From Tubulanus polymorphus (Eukaryota > Nemertea > Palaeonemertea > Tubulaniformes > Tubulanidae): a stretch of 64,000 bases of DNA. This document shows positions 1 to 11,050 of this stretch, piece by piece (the stretch's first letter is position 1; each line of letters starts with the position of its first letter). Both the position numbers and the translations under genes were made by a program. The DNA lies in contig NC_134028.1 of NCBI RefSeq assembly GCF_964204645.1, positions 13,939,263-14,003,262 of the forward strand, given 5' to 3'. Under the pieces are notes generated by a model. It made no database searches and had not been told where the DNA came from. It was given only the letters and a program-made list of their open reading frames with translations.

Positions 1-1895
1 TTGGATATGTGGAGATGGAAAGGTGGAGATAAAGTTTGCGTTGGCGAAGTCGAGGATTGCACCTATTCGTACGATAAGTCTTCCACGAAAAGAACTACAA
101 TCATTGGTATTGGGCTGTAGAATTTATGAGACTATCAAGGTTGAATCGAGACTTGAGATCAAGAACGTTCACATTTTCACTGATTCGATGATTGCTTACT
201 CGTGGATTCAGAATGACTCGCGGGTATATAAAACATTTGTTGCGAATAGGATCGGCGAAATTCTGTCTAAAACTGAGCGTAGTTATTACGGCCATTGTCC
301 GTCGACTGAGAATGTGGCCGATGATATTAGCCGTGGAATCAATGAATCCGATTTAGATGTTCGCTTGGTTGGTGGGCCAGAATTTCTGCGTCAACCGAAA
401 GATGAATGGCCAGTGTCGTATCCTACCGAAACAACCGAGATAAATGATTCCGAACAAAAACTAGGGTGCGTTATGGTCACAAAACCAAGATTCGAGATAA
501 GTGCGTTGCAGAAATTTAGCACGTTGAATCGTCTGATACGCCTCGTTGCAATGGTTCTTCGATTTGTGAAAAATTTGCAGGCGAGAGTTCGGAATAAGAA
601 AGAACAACTTCAAACGGGAGAAGTTACTGCAGCCGAATTAAAGTGCGCGAAAAGCACAATCGTGAAGTTAGAAATCGGAAATATGAAGTGGAATTTCGGA
701 AATTATCGCCGTTTGTAGATGCTGCAGGGATTATCCGAGTGGGAGGTCGACTTGGAAACGCTGATGTAGCTTATGATCAGAATCATCCCGTTCTATTACC
801 AAAGGATCATTTCATATCGAAACTTATCGCGGAACATCAGCATCGATATGGTCATCCTGGAGTTGCAGCGACAACCGCGAAGGTCCGACGAGGATTCTGG
901 ATAATCGGGTTGAATCGGTTAGCTAAATCGGTAGTGCGCAGTTGTTTATTTTGTCGTGAAATGTGTGCAAAAGTGGAGGATCAGTACATGGCTGACCTTC
1001 CGAGTATTCGATTGAATCCGAGCCCTCCGTTTCAACACACCGCGTGCGATCTTTTTGGACCGTTTAACGTCCGAATCAAGCGAATGACAACAATGAAAGT
1101 TTGGGGGGTTATTTTCACCTGTCTCGCGACTCGTGCAGTGTATTGCGATATCGCGCTTGATTACTCGGCACAGGAATTTATTCAAACCTTTCGACGTTTT
1201 CTATCTGTAAGAGGAAAACCGGAATCGATGTTGAGTGATAATGGGTCTCAACTAGTAGCTGCACAAAAGGAAATTCGGTTCTGGTGCGCAAATCGCGAAA
1301 TTTCGTGGCAGTTCATTACACCGTTAGCGCCGCATCAGAACGGTTGCGCTGAAGCATTGGTGAAATCCGTTAAAATGAATTTGAAAATTGTGATTGGAGA
1401 AAAAGTACCTGCGCCGTTTTAACTTCAAACTATTAAATTTGAAGTAGCAAATCTCGTTAACGAACGGCCAATTGGAGTGAACTCCAGTGATCCAAATGAT
1501 GGCAGTTACATTTGTCCGAACGGAATTTTGTTGGGCAGAGCATCCGATGACGTACCGCATGGTCCATTTGCCGAGACGCGAAATCCGTAGAATATTGCGT
1601 AGGATATTGTCAAAAAATCCTTGATGCGTGGTGGAAAAAATGGTATCGAGATGTGTTTCCTCATCTTGCTCCACGGAGGAAATGGAATACTGCGAAACGT
1701 GATGTGAAAGTGGGGGATATCGTGTTACTCCACGAACCGAATCCGATCCGTAGTAAATGGTGTAAGGGCCGAATATCACATGTATTTCCGAGCGATGATG
1801 GACTTATTCGAAATGTAGAAGTGAAAACCGTGACCGGATCGTATCAGCGTGCAATCACTAGAATAGCTGTATTACTTCCCGTGGAGGAACAATAA
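1..1895 (+). pseudogene. pol: BEL/Pao retrotransposon pol, 3' part (RNase H, integrase, C-terminal domain)
   Basis: Reverse-transcribing and integrating polyprotein of a BEL/Pao LTR retrotransposon; the 5' part lies outside the window. 23-718 reads as an RNase H region (FTDSMIAYSWI; ENVADDISRG). 643-1422 carries the integrase: zinc-binding HQHRYGHPG and CLFC, then catalytic D in TACDLFGPF, D in MLSDNGSQL and E in HQNGCAEALVK. 1653-1895 matches the C-terminal module usual in this superfamily (VGDIVLLHEPN, KWCKGRI). The three stretches lie in three frames, and 1423-1650 holds stops and a frameshift, so this copy is dead. Family assignment rests on motif order and the BEL-style integrase; confident for the superfamily only. 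Confidence 0.85.
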
Positions 1896-2245
1896 TTAGT
1901 AGTGAAATGTCGTATCATGAGGTGTATACATGGGATTTAAATTCAGTGAGTATTTTATACTATTTGCAGTGTTAATTTAGTAGATTATGGTGTAATAACA
2001 TAAGAGAATATTCCGTAGTATAAGAGTATAACATAAATCAGTGAAATAGAGAAGTAATTCCATTAAATTAAGGCGAAATATTATGATGCAAGATAAAGGT
2101 TTATTTTGTATTGCGCAATCTAGAAATAGCTCAGATATTATAAGTTTGTATTATCTGTTTACAGATTTGAATCGTCCAAAATCCGTTGAATAAAGAAACA
2201 TCAATTTGATATCCGGAGTTTGTTATTTGTCGGACGTATTCAAAA
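1896..2245 (+). other. Candidate 3' UTR/LTR of the BEL/Pao element
   Basis: AT-rich non-coding sequence directly after pol, with an AATAAA polyadenylation signal near 2190. No second LTR is in the window, so the LTR boundaries cannot be set. It ends where a dispersed hairpin repeat begins. Confidence 0.35.
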
Positions 2246-2360
2246 GCCACCACTTAAAATCCCATCGAGCCACACGCGAATCTCAATAGGGTTTTCTGTG
2301 ATGTAACAGAAAACCCTAAATATAGCTGCAAGCAGCGATAACGGGTTTCTGCCTTTCTGG
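2246..2360 (-). repeat. Hairpin cassette, inverted copy
   Basis: Contains one palindrome with 12-bp arms AGGGTTTTCTGT around a 6-nt loop, next to the conserved flank with GCTGC..GCAGC. The same cassette is on the plus strand at 27.4, 44.7 and 51.0 kb. Confidence 0.7.
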
Positions 2361-3232
2361 ATAGAATGTCGTTCAGGGATGCGAGCAAAGATTTCACCCG
2401 AAATCAGTTCGTTACATTCCGTTTTTCGAAAGAGTGCCACCTAGGGGTCAACTCACAACATGGATATGTTGACCCACATGTGCTACTACGCGCATGTGCT
2501 ACTACGCGCAAAGTACTAATGTGCCGGGTTTTGGGGGAAATAACATCGAGAAGAACGTAGCTACGGTGTTTTTACCATTCCCTAGTGACAGTTTAAGCGC
2601 ATATTCGGTTATTATTAGTTCCGAAAAAAGTCGACTAAATGAGAAAACCTTATTTGGCCCAAAGCACAAATTTGGCTTATAGGGTAAACTATGCAGGCCT
2701 TATAGTGTTACTATTAGTTAAGGAGTGACAAGTCAGTCTGACATGTGAAGCGATCAGATGGGGACTACAATTCACATATGAAATTGACGTCCAATAACCA
2801 TTATAAAAACATAATCACGAACGGTACCATCACTCCCCATTACTGACTGTCACTGGTCTCTGGCTAGCAATCATTCTTTATCGGTGCAGTGGGTAGGTAT
2901 TTTCAACTGACTATGTTCTTCTATGACATTACCATCACCGCTGCGCCACGATGTGATGTACGTGTACAAGGGACCTCCAATTTGTAATGTATGTGATGTA
3001 TAAACTGACTTTAGACCGTTTAATATCGACGATAACAAGGTATCACCGACGCTGACATTTTCTGAGGCTAACTAGTATGACCCGCCTTTTGGACCGGACC
3101 AATTAAATTCAATTAACAAAACGCGTACCGGTACAATAAATAAATAAACCGCTGTTGATTTTTCGAAGTATTGATATCCATGAACAAAACTATACTATTA
3201 TAGAATGTTTAAAAGGAACTGCTTTTAATAAC
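2361..3232. other. No gene recognised
   Basis: Only short unconvincing reading frames on both strands; no domain or RNA gene seen. Confidence 0.5.
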
Positions 3233-3345
3233 AGTATGAATAAACTTACCTCACAAACAAGGAAGTACATTTTTAACTTGTGAATGGTCGAACCCCAGTT
3301 ATTCACACTAACCTGTGATTTGGATATTCTCGGAGCATTCCTTCT
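3233..3345 (-). other. Exon-like repeat, copy 1
   Basis: On the minus strand an open stretch (3340 to 3250) reads APRISKSQVSVNNWGSTI and onward, and ends GAG|GTAAGT, a strong splice donor. A diverged copy is at 50108-50203 on the plus strand; many of the differences keep the amino acid or a similar one, as expected of a sequence once under coding constraint. The similarity continues into the putative intron (AAGTTTATTCAT). It is probably an exon of an old transposon or duplicated gene. I do not recognise the family. Confidence 0.35.
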
Positions 3346-3650
3346 TTATTTATTTATGAAAAGACGTCACAAACTTTCAGATTCGCGCCAGTATGCGCGC
3401 CATGATTGATGATTGCTATGTCCACCGGTGTTATATTAAGGTAACTTCACGTAAATAGGAAGCACAGTACATCCATAGAAACTACGCGCAGAAAGAGACT
3501 GTTATATTATTATCAGAGTTTAGCATTTCGTTTCAAAGTTGTTAGTAGTCGAATCTGATAGAAGATGATTTTTATGTGACGAAACTCAGTAAAAATATGT
3601 TAAAATAATAATCAGCAGGAATCAAGCAGCAGAAACCCTAATAAGAAACT

Positions 3651-3695
3651 CGCGAATCTCAATACGGTTTTCTGTGAAGTAACAGAAAACCCTAA
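3651..3695 (-). repeat. Single hairpin unit of the dispersed cassette
   Basis: A degenerate copy of the GGTTTTCTGT..ACAGAAAACC palindrome preceded by the GCGAATCTCAATA flank, inverted relative to the 27 kb copies. Confidence 0.6.
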
Positions 3696-4244
3696 TTATG
3701 TTATCATTTTATAGTGTTAAAATTTTATCTAAATCAAGGAATGATATCAAAATTAGTATATGGAAAGAGTCAATAAATCAATCAAATGGTTGGAAAAATA
3801 TATCGATTTCAATACAAAACAAAGAACCTATACTAAAACAGATTTCGAAAAAGATTTTTTTCAAATTATTAAAAATGCATTCTGCTCGCCGCCTTATTTC
3901 AAAGTCCAAAATAAAACAAGCTCGACGACGATCTTCGGGATCTAAAATTTACAGCCGAGTTATCTTGTTGCCAGCCAAATCCAAACTAAAACTAAACGTT
4001 TTCGCGTGTGTGCTCTTTGTGAGATGTCGCCCATTAAGAATTATTTATGGGACAGCTTTGTGCAGTTTTTGCCCCGTACTGTAATTAAAAAGTGTGACTC
4101 ATCATGTGACTCATCATCTCAAACACTGCAACCAAAACTATAACTAATTCCAATGATTAATTTGCTATCATCCCCCAGGCTTATTTTTTTTCGCCCCGAA
4201 AAAACTGGTGGAAACAATCAACCGACATCTACTTTATTACTGAC
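3696..4244. other. No gene recognised
   Basis: Contains a 128-codon open stretch without recognisable features; most likely chance. Confidence 0.4.
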
Positions 4245-4250
4245 AATATC
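4245..4250. repeat. Left 6-bp target-site duplication (AATATC)
   Basis: AATATC directly precedes the AGT terminus of the Polinton-like element and recurs at 16220-16225 after its ACT terminus. Six base pairs is the TSD length known for Polintons/Mavericks. Confidence 0.85.
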
Positions 4251-4356
4251 AGTATTAGGGATAATAGGGGTTCAGGCCAAAGGTCGAAAAATAAATTCTC
4301 GCACACTCGAATTTATTTTTCGACCTTTGACCTGAACCCCTAGTATCCCTGTTACT
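4251..4356. repeat. Left terminal palindrome (hairpin)
   Basis: The first 106 bp fold on themselves: 48-nt arms (4251-4298 and 4309-4356) with about five mismatches around a 10-nt loop TCGCACACTC. The outer arm contains TAGGGATAATAGGG, the inner arm GGTCGAAAAATAAATTC. The whole palindrome recurs inverted at 16098-16219 and, diverged, at 24.87-25.02 kb. Confidence 0.85.
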
Positions 4357-4378
4357 CTCAAAATATTCATATCAAAAA

Positions 4379-4407
4379 TCAATTTTAATAAAAAATTTGA
4401 TATTAAA
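4379..4407 (+). promoter_or_regulatory. Start-site motif of the PolB gene (class A)
   Basis: CAATTTTAATAAAAA then TTTGATATTAAA directly abuts the ATG. The same layout precedes the genes at 6558, 16027 (minus) and 24663 (minus), so it is a shared promoter or leader rather than random AT content. Confidence 0.65.
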
Positions 4408-6500
4408 ATGGAAGCAAATAAGAAGTACTACTGTCCAACATGTAAAATCAATAAAGATAAATCTCAAAAAGCAAGACATAATAAAACTAAATCTCACTTA
4501 GAAAATAGATTAAACTTAGAATATAAAGATGATATATTAGAAACTAAATTCGATGAATTAAAGAATGAAAAAGAAATATACAAATGTGATACATGTGATC
4601 AATCATTCAGTAACAAAAGATTTCATAAAGAACATTTAAAATCTAAAAGTCATATTAGAAATATTAATAATGATATTTTAGGTGAAGAATATTTTGATAA
4701 TGATAATGATAATGATAAGAAACAGAAGACAATTAGAAGAATAAAAAATAAAATAAACAATAAAAGGCCATACATGGAAGATGTTAGAAATTATATTAAT
4801 TCATTAGATAATCAAAAAGATATTGAAATAACCGAAGCATTTAAAAGTGATATTGGACCAGCTGCTATCGAGTTTAAATTTTATAAAGGTAAAACATTAG
4901 AAGAAAATTAAAAACATTTAGAAAATAAGAAAAATATTATAAAAATAATTACAGACGTAGAATACCATAAAATTAGCATATCATTTAAAGTTAAATTTAT
5001 AAAATCTGAAGATAAACCAATATATAATATAAATTCTCATTCACAACATATTATTTCAAAACAACATATAGATGATAAATTAGATAAATGTTATAATGAA
5101 ATAAAAACTAAAATAGAAGAGAAATATTTTGAAGGATCTGGTATAATATTTGATGAAATAATATTTATGACTTTACATATTTATAACACAAAATATAATA
5201 AGTAAACTAAATCAAAACCAATAGATGAAAATAATTTATCATGTTATGAAGATGATAATATAAATGGATCAAGTTATATCAAATTACCATTAAAAACTAA
5301 TGCTGTTATAAATGTACAAATTGAAGATGATTAATGTTTTCTATGGTCAATAATTAGTTGCTTACATCCAGTTGAAGATTATATTCAACATATTTATAGA
5401 TTAACAAATAAGAAACAATTTGAAAATGATTATAAGATGGATAATTATCCAGTTAGAATTAAAGATACACCAAAAATAGAAAGAGATAATAATCTAAAGA
5501 TAAATGTATTCGATTTAATCAAATTACCAAATACAAAAGGCAATAAAATTGAACATTTTACATTAGAGCCTTTGTATTCAAAATATTATGATTCAAATGG
5601 TGTTATAGATATAGTATAATGTGAAAATCATTATATGTGGATTAAACAAATAGATTTATTTTTTAGAACAGAAAATAATCACAATAAAATATATCTATGT
5701 AGAAAATGTATAACTAAATTCAGTAATGAAAGGGCATTATTAAATCATAAGCAATTATGCGATAATCATGATTATTGTAAAATGATTTTACCAAATAAAA
5801 AGGATAAAATATTAGAATTTAAAAAATATGATTACAAAAATAATCTGTAATGATATGAGAACTTCTATGAAATTTAATAAACCAATTTATGTTGGAGCAA
5901 CAGTTTTAGAAATATTATTATTATTAATGTATCAATTCTATTATAACGTATTAAAACCTCATTTTGGAGAAAAGCATATAGAAATCTTATATTTTGATAC
6001 TGACAGTTACATATTAAAGATAAAAACTAATAACATAACAGATGATTTAAAAACATTGAAACATCATTTTGATTTCAGTAATTATCCTAAAGATCATGAA
6101 TTGTTTAACAATGATAATAAAAAGGTGCCAGGGAAGTTTAAGGACATGAAGAAATGATTGAATTCATAGGTATTAGATCTAAAATGTATTCACATAAAAC
6201 TAAAACTCATAAATCAAAGAAATTGAAAGGAATTACCAAAAGTGTAGTCGAAAAAACATTCATTTTAAAGATTACATCAATTGTATATTCAATGAAAAAG
6301 TTAGAAAACATAAGATGAAATGTTTATGATCTCAAGATCACGAGATGTTCATTGAAGAGATAGAGAAGATAAGTTTGAATCCTTTCGATGATAAAGGATA
6401 TATTCTCGATGATTGTATACACACAGTTGTTAATGGTTGAAATTTAGAAGAAAACTTAAAATTTAAAAGAGAAGAGTCAAAAGAGAATGAGATTATGAAA
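4408..6500 (+). pseudogene. polB: Zinc-finger plus protein-primed-type DNA polymerase B, internally deleted
   Basis: Would replicate the element. Codons 1-80 hold two C2H2-like fingers (CPTCKINKDKSQKARH; CDTCDQSFSNKRFHKEH). The frame then runs to 5850 through stops at 4909, 5203, 5332 and 5617, passing the PolB N-terminal motif CFLWSIISCLHPV and a CxxC/H finger (CRKCITKFSNERALLNH). After 5850 the frame shifts and the C-terminal part follows: NDMRTSMKFNKPIYVGAT and the motif C tract YFDTDS, which holds catalytic Asp. The exonuclease and much of the palm between them are missing: a deletion at about 5840. A further frameshift lies near 6155. The start is set by the class A motif and the inverted repeat. 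Confidence 0.8.
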
Positions 6501-6529
6501 AGGATTATTACATGTTAATCGGCTTTAAT

Positions 6530-6557
6530 TCAATTTTAATAAAAATTTGTTATTAAA
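6530..6557 (+). promoter_or_regulatory. Class A start-site motif
   Basis: TTCAATTTTAATAAAAA and TTTGTTATTAAA abut the ATG at 6558, nearly identical to the motif before PolB. Confidence 0.65.
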
Positions 6558-6909
6558 ATGGAGAGAAAACAAGTACACAGTGAGAACAACAAATCATTTC
6601 TAGATAGAATTAAGATACTACAAATGTAAAATCTGTAGATTATAAATTTAAGAAGTTAAATGAATTAACAATTCATAAGAAATATCTAATTACAAATATT
6701 GATACAGCTACTAACAAATATGGAGATAGATTAATAATTCACTCAAAATATGAAGGATTAAAAGGAAAAAATATAAATTTAGAACATATTTACCAGATAG
6801 ATTTCATAGATTATCTAGTGAAGATTTAGAAGAATTATGTTCTGGCGATTTCTATTTCATATATAAGGGTAAGAATGAAAAAGGGCACCATGAAATAGAT
6901 TTTGAATAA
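6558..6909 (+). pseudogene. Small OB-like protein of the Polinton-like element (possible ssDNA-binding)
   Basis: About 117 codons with early stops and frameshifts. Readable parts are KLNELTIHKKYLITNID, NKYGDRLIIHSKYEG and, in another frame, a block ending GHHEIDFE. The pattern of a beta strand, a KYGxxL strand and a basic tail recalls short OB-fold proteins of Polinton relatives, which would fit ssDNA binding during protein-primed replication. That role is inference from pattern and from sharing PolB's promoter type. Not intact. Confidence 0.4.
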
Positions 6910-6926
6910 AAAAATATGTAAAATAA

Positions 6927-7698
6927 ATGGTAGAATTAAAAGAATATAGAATATTTGTTGATTCTAGAAAACTGATAAATTCTAAATAACATAATTTACC
7001 AGTACAATTAGATAGAGAATTTAAGAATTGCGTAGATTTGAAATTAGTAAATGTAAGTTTATGTAACTCATTTTACGATATATCGGATAAAACTATTGAT
7101 CATAGACTGTTTATGATTCATGTTAGAAATATAAATAAATGGTTTCATCTATTTTTAAAACCAGGATTATATAATTTAGAAACATTAGCTCAAGAAATTA
7201 ACAGAAGAGCCCGATTAAAACTTAGAAGTGAAGATAAATGTTCAATTAGATTTATAAAAAGTAATAGTTCTGATAAAATTAAAATAAAGTTAGATGATGA
7301 AACCAAACACGCATTTATGGTACACAAACCAATAGCTAAAATGTTAGGAATTAAACCATATACTGTTACAGGAAACTCAGACGGTAATTCAAATTTAATG
7401 CCTTTAACACACTTTTATATCTATTGCAATTTAATTGATCCTACAAAAACTTTCGAAGCAACTAAAGATAAAATTTGTAATTCTAGTATATTAAATATTT
7501 TACCATAAAAAAATGTTAAACAATTTGGAACGCAAATAAGTTATAATTTAGCTGAATGTGATTTCAAACCTTGTATTCCAAAATTCAATAATTTTACATT
7601 AGAAATTAGAAATCATAATGGATACTTAATTGATTTTAAAAAATTTTACTGTAATTTATGAATTAGTAATAATAATATGTGGAGAATAAGTTTTTAAC
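6927..7698 (+). pseudogene. Penton/minor-capsid-like protein of the Polinton-like element
   Basis: Begins at the ATG of an AATAAATG motif (MVELKEYRIFVDSRK), stops once at 6987, then is open from 7038 to 7508. The C-terminal part (FTLEIRNHNGYLIDF) continues in frame past a TAA at 7506 and ends near 7698 after a TGA. The mid-region THFYIYCNLIDPTKTF followed by a late FTLEIR..G.LIDF strand resembles the vertex (single jelly-roll) proteins of Polintons and adintoviruses. Assignment is by motif memory, not by search. It lies next to other virion-type genes. Confidence 0.45.
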
Positions 7699-7705
7699 TA
7701 TATAA

Positions 7706-8168
7706 ATGAATATAACAGCAGGACCGAGTATATGTTTTGGATTTTATTTTAAACGTGAGAAAGAAATGAAACTTAACATTAATGATGTAATAACATATAT
7801 TAAAAATATTACATTTTTTAATGAAACATTTGATTTTGAAAAAATCTATAAATAAAGAAACTTTTAATGTAGAAAAGATTACTGATTTAATTAGAGAGTC
7901 TTTAAGATTTTATGAATTAGATGAAGATTATAATATCATAAATGTTGAAATAATCATAAATAAGATAACTAAATATTTATATATAATCGAGCATTACTAT
8001 CAGTTGGAACTTTTGGTTATACAATGGTATTAAAAAGTATTTATGATGGGAAGTGTAAATGTTGATAGATTTGATATAAATGACATTTTAAAATTAACAT
8101 TAGCAGTTACTTTATCTAATTTAACTATTGATTATTTGGAAAAACAAAAGTATATTCCTCCTATATAA
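7706..8168 (+). pseudogene. Small membrane-associated protein, frameshifted
   Basis: Starts at a perfect TATAAATG (ATG at 7706; MNITAGPSICFGF). The reading frame changes at least twice; later parts are TDLIRESLRFYELDED, LSVGTFGYTMVLKSIYDG and LKLTLAVTLSNLTIDYLE, the last two hydrophobic helices. It is probably a small virion or membrane protein. No family is assigned. Confidence 0.4.
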
Positions 8169-8192
8169 ATGCGTAATTTTTTTACTAAATAA

Positions 8193-8621
8193 ATGGCTTC
8201 TGCAATTATAACTATTATAGGATCGGCAATTGTTAACGCTTTAGCATTTACAGGTGGTGGGTATTTATTTAAGCATGTTGATAAAAATAGTTCATTAGCA
8301 GAAAAAAGAAGACATAACTTAGCATTAGAAAAATATAATAAAGCAGCAGAAGAATATAGAGAAAAAAGACAAAATTATATGGATTACATCAATAAAGAAT
8401 TATATATTCAGAAATTTACACATAGAGATTTTCAATCAGTTGATGAAGCTATGACTTTATATTTATAAAATGCAGTAACAAATCGTGAAAAATCACAATT
8501 GTACAAACCTAAATGATCAGATTATTATACCCCAAGTAATGAACAGAAGAAATATGAAATAATTTGGATTTTAGGTGGAACAGTTATTGTATTATTTGTT
8601 GCTTATAAATTTACTAATTAG
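8193..8621 (+). pseudogene. Virion-type protein with N- and C-terminal membrane segments
   Basis: Single frame of 143 codons with two internal stops (TAA at 8466 and TGA near 8514, where a Trp would fit). The N-terminus IIGSAIVNALAFTGGGYLF is hydrophobic, followed by a highly charged coiled-coil-like helix (residues 30-70). The C-terminus IWILGGTVIVLFVAYKF is a second membrane helix. The start ATAAATGG matches the other late-type starts. Similar small proteins are, from memory, common in Polinton-like loci of cnidarians; this was not verified. Confidence 0.5.
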
Positions 8622-8640
8622 TAATTTCTTTTCTTAATAA

Positions 8641-9088
8641 ATGGTTGATAAAATTGATAATGTTGATATTATTATTCCTCATGATATAAATAAAACTAAA
8701 TTAAAATTATATTCGGAAAAATAAATATTAGAATTTGAAAATGATTTAAAAATTAAAAAGAAAAAATATTTAAAAAGTATTTATAAAGTAAAATTATATA
8801 TTATTTTATTATTAGTAGTTCTGTTACAATTAGTTCTGTAATAACATTTCTAGCATTATTCTCACCATTAACACCTTTATCTATCTCAATTGGAGCTTTA
8901 GGTTTAAGTTCAAGTGTATTAACCGGGATAGGTTCAAAAATAAATATACAAAGTTATAAAGAAAAAATTAAATCTAATATATAAGAAATTAATAACCTAC
9001 AAAATACATTAGATTATATAATAAGTTTAAATGGTAATATAACAGTTGAAGAACAAGATAAATTATTTAAAAAATTAATAAATTAATA
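8641..9088 (+). pseudogene. Small protein with paired hydrophobic helices
   Basis: Starts at TTAATAAATGG (MVDKIDNVDIIIPHDINK). After a stop near 8722 it has a basic stretch (KIKKKKYLKSIYKVK), then after a frameshift near 8830 two hydrophobic segments (ITFLALFSPLTPLSISIGA), and ends EEQDKLFKKLIN. The layout of basic patch, membrane helices and coiled coil suggests a virion membrane protein. Function unknown. Confidence 0.45.
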
Positions 9089-9105
9089 ATTTTTTTATTA
9101 TATAA

Positions 9106-10413
9106 ATGCTAGATAGTTTTCCAAAAGCTTTTCAATATAATGACTCGATTTAATATAATATTCCTGCAATAGATTTTAATAAAGATATTTCATATAGAAA
9201 TGAAGTTTTGAATTCATCATATATTTTAGATATTAATGTTACTGAAACTAATAATTTTAATGCAAAGTTGGAAAATATATTCAATATTTACGTAATTAAT
9301 TTTAAAAATTTAAATGAGGCAAAACAATGATTATTAAAATCTAATATGAAGTATTGACAGAACCAATTTAATTTTGCAGTTTATTGTGCAACAAGAGCGT
9401 GTGGTATAAGTTGGAATGATCATTTAAATAAACCAAGTTTACCATTAAAATTACATTTTTTAGATGTCATACATATTTTCAAATAAAATTAATATTAAAT
9501 GAATTAGAGTGCCCTTTACCAGGTTAAAAATATTTTAATGAACTAAACGATAATATTAATTTTCTCAAAGTTTTATAAAATATGTAATGAATTTAATCTT
9601 AATTCAAATAATGATTTTAGAGCAATAATTGGTACAATGGGTGGATTAGGAATATTATATACTAAAGCGTTTGGAAAAATAATGACAAATACAGACAGGA
9701 GAACACTAAATTGGAAAGAATTACCAAAATATCATAATAATATACAACAAAATAATAATGGATGGATTAATTTCATTTTAGAAAATAGTGAAGGATTTAC
9801 TAAAGCTGGGATACAGAGAATAAATAAATCTATTAGAACTTATTTGATATGTATTCTAGGTGCACAAATTGAAAAAAGATCCACAATAGTTGGAAATGAT
9901 AACACTTCATTTGACGCGCAGAAACAATTTAAAGTTTTATTTGAAGATTCAATTCATAATGATAAAAATAGATCGATTCCAGAAAACATTGTAAGATATC
10001 AAAATTAGTTAGATAAATCTCATGTAAGATTAAATTATTGTATAGGTTCTAATCTATTTATTATTTCAAATGATTTAGTATTAAAGATGGGAAATATAAG
10101 TGGTTATAATAATTTAATTAAGACTGCAACAATAAATAATTCATTTGGATTAAATGACATAAATAAAAAGATTATTACTGCTCCAAAACTAATGAAAGGT
10201 GAAAAAATTAAAAAACATATTCAATCAACAGAATATTAGATGGATAATGATTCTAACATAAAAGATTACAATACATCAGAAAATATTGAAACTGATAATA
10301 TTCAGCATGAAATAATTAAAAGTAATAATGATAATAAATCACATGAAAATACTAAATTAGCAATAACTTGTATAGGAATTGTAATTGGAGGGATATTATA
10401 TTTTAAATTTTAA
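9106..10413 (+). pseudogene. Candidate major structural protein with C-terminal membrane anchor
   Basis: The largest virion-type gene: about 435 codons from a TATAAATG start. The frame is broken around 9480-9620 and by several stops. The best preserved part (9637-10008) contains GFTKAGIQRINKSIRTY, ILGAQ and TSFDAQKQFK. The sequence continues in frame past a TAG at 10006 through NISGYNNLIKTATI to a tail anchor ITCIGIVIGGILYFKF. Position and length fit a capsid or other abundant structural protein, but no jelly-roll signature can be claimed by eye. I recall related uncharacterised proteins in cnidarian genomes; unverified. Confidence 0.5.
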
Positions 10414-10428
10414 TTTTTTATTATATAA

Positions 10429-10975
10429 ATGGAAGAAGATATTCCAATGGATACTTTTGGTGACGCCCCTGGTATAAGTGATGAACCACAACCTGATTTT
10501 AATGAAACTAATATTGATAATGATGATGGATCAGCATATAATACTAATTACTAACTACTAGGTGAGGATGATTCTAGTGGGCCTATATTATATGATTATG
10601 ATGAATTTAAAGATGATACTGAAACAAGTGAAAAACTAATAGATTATTTAAGAACCCACGATGAGATAATAATTAAAACTAGACCAGAAAGAAAAGATTC
10701 AATTAATAGATTAGAAAGAACAGAACACTCTGAATTGAAAAAGAATTATTATACATAAAACATAGTGTAACAAATACAGGCCTATTGAAGAATTATTACC
10801 AAAACATGTAACAGATAACATTGAACCAGAAGATATTTCAGAACAAATTAGAAAAGATGACATACATTTCATGAATAATTTTGAATTTAAAAATGATTCA
10901 TTGTATTAAAATGTTGAATTAAATAACAAAACTGTATCAATTCAATTATCTGAAATGGGACAAGAAGATCTGTAC
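10429..10975 (+). pseudogene. Acidic virion-type protein, decayed
   Basis: Starts at TTATATAAATGG (MEEDIPMDTFGDAPG), strongly Asp/Glu rich in the first 60 residues, with a stop at 10552. It continues with a charged helix (RPERKDSINRLERTEHSEL) and then frameshifts after 10757. It is the last plus-strand gene before the convergent minus-strand block. Function unknown. Confidence 0.4.
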
Positions 10976-11050
10976 CATCCAAGAATTCTTTTTTCTTGGC
11001 AAGAATCTTGGTTTCTTACTCGTACGTCTCGTACATAGATATATAAATAG

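Larger units (their letters stand above)
4251..4500 (+). repeat. Left terminal inverted repeat
   Basis: Matches the reverse complement of about 15950-16219. It includes the palindrome, the AT-rich promoter motif and roughly the first 30 codons of the zinc-finger reading frame, so both ends of the element start the same protein. Confidence 0.8.

Noticed and set aside
1324-1779. 151-codon minus-strand frame
   Set aside because: Antisense to the BEL/Pao integrase with no motif of its own.
4408-10413. In-frame TGA at positions where Trp fits (about 8514, several in 9310-9360, near 7660) as possible codon reassignment
   Set aside because: TAA and frameshifts are equally common in the same genes, so ordinary decay explains them better.
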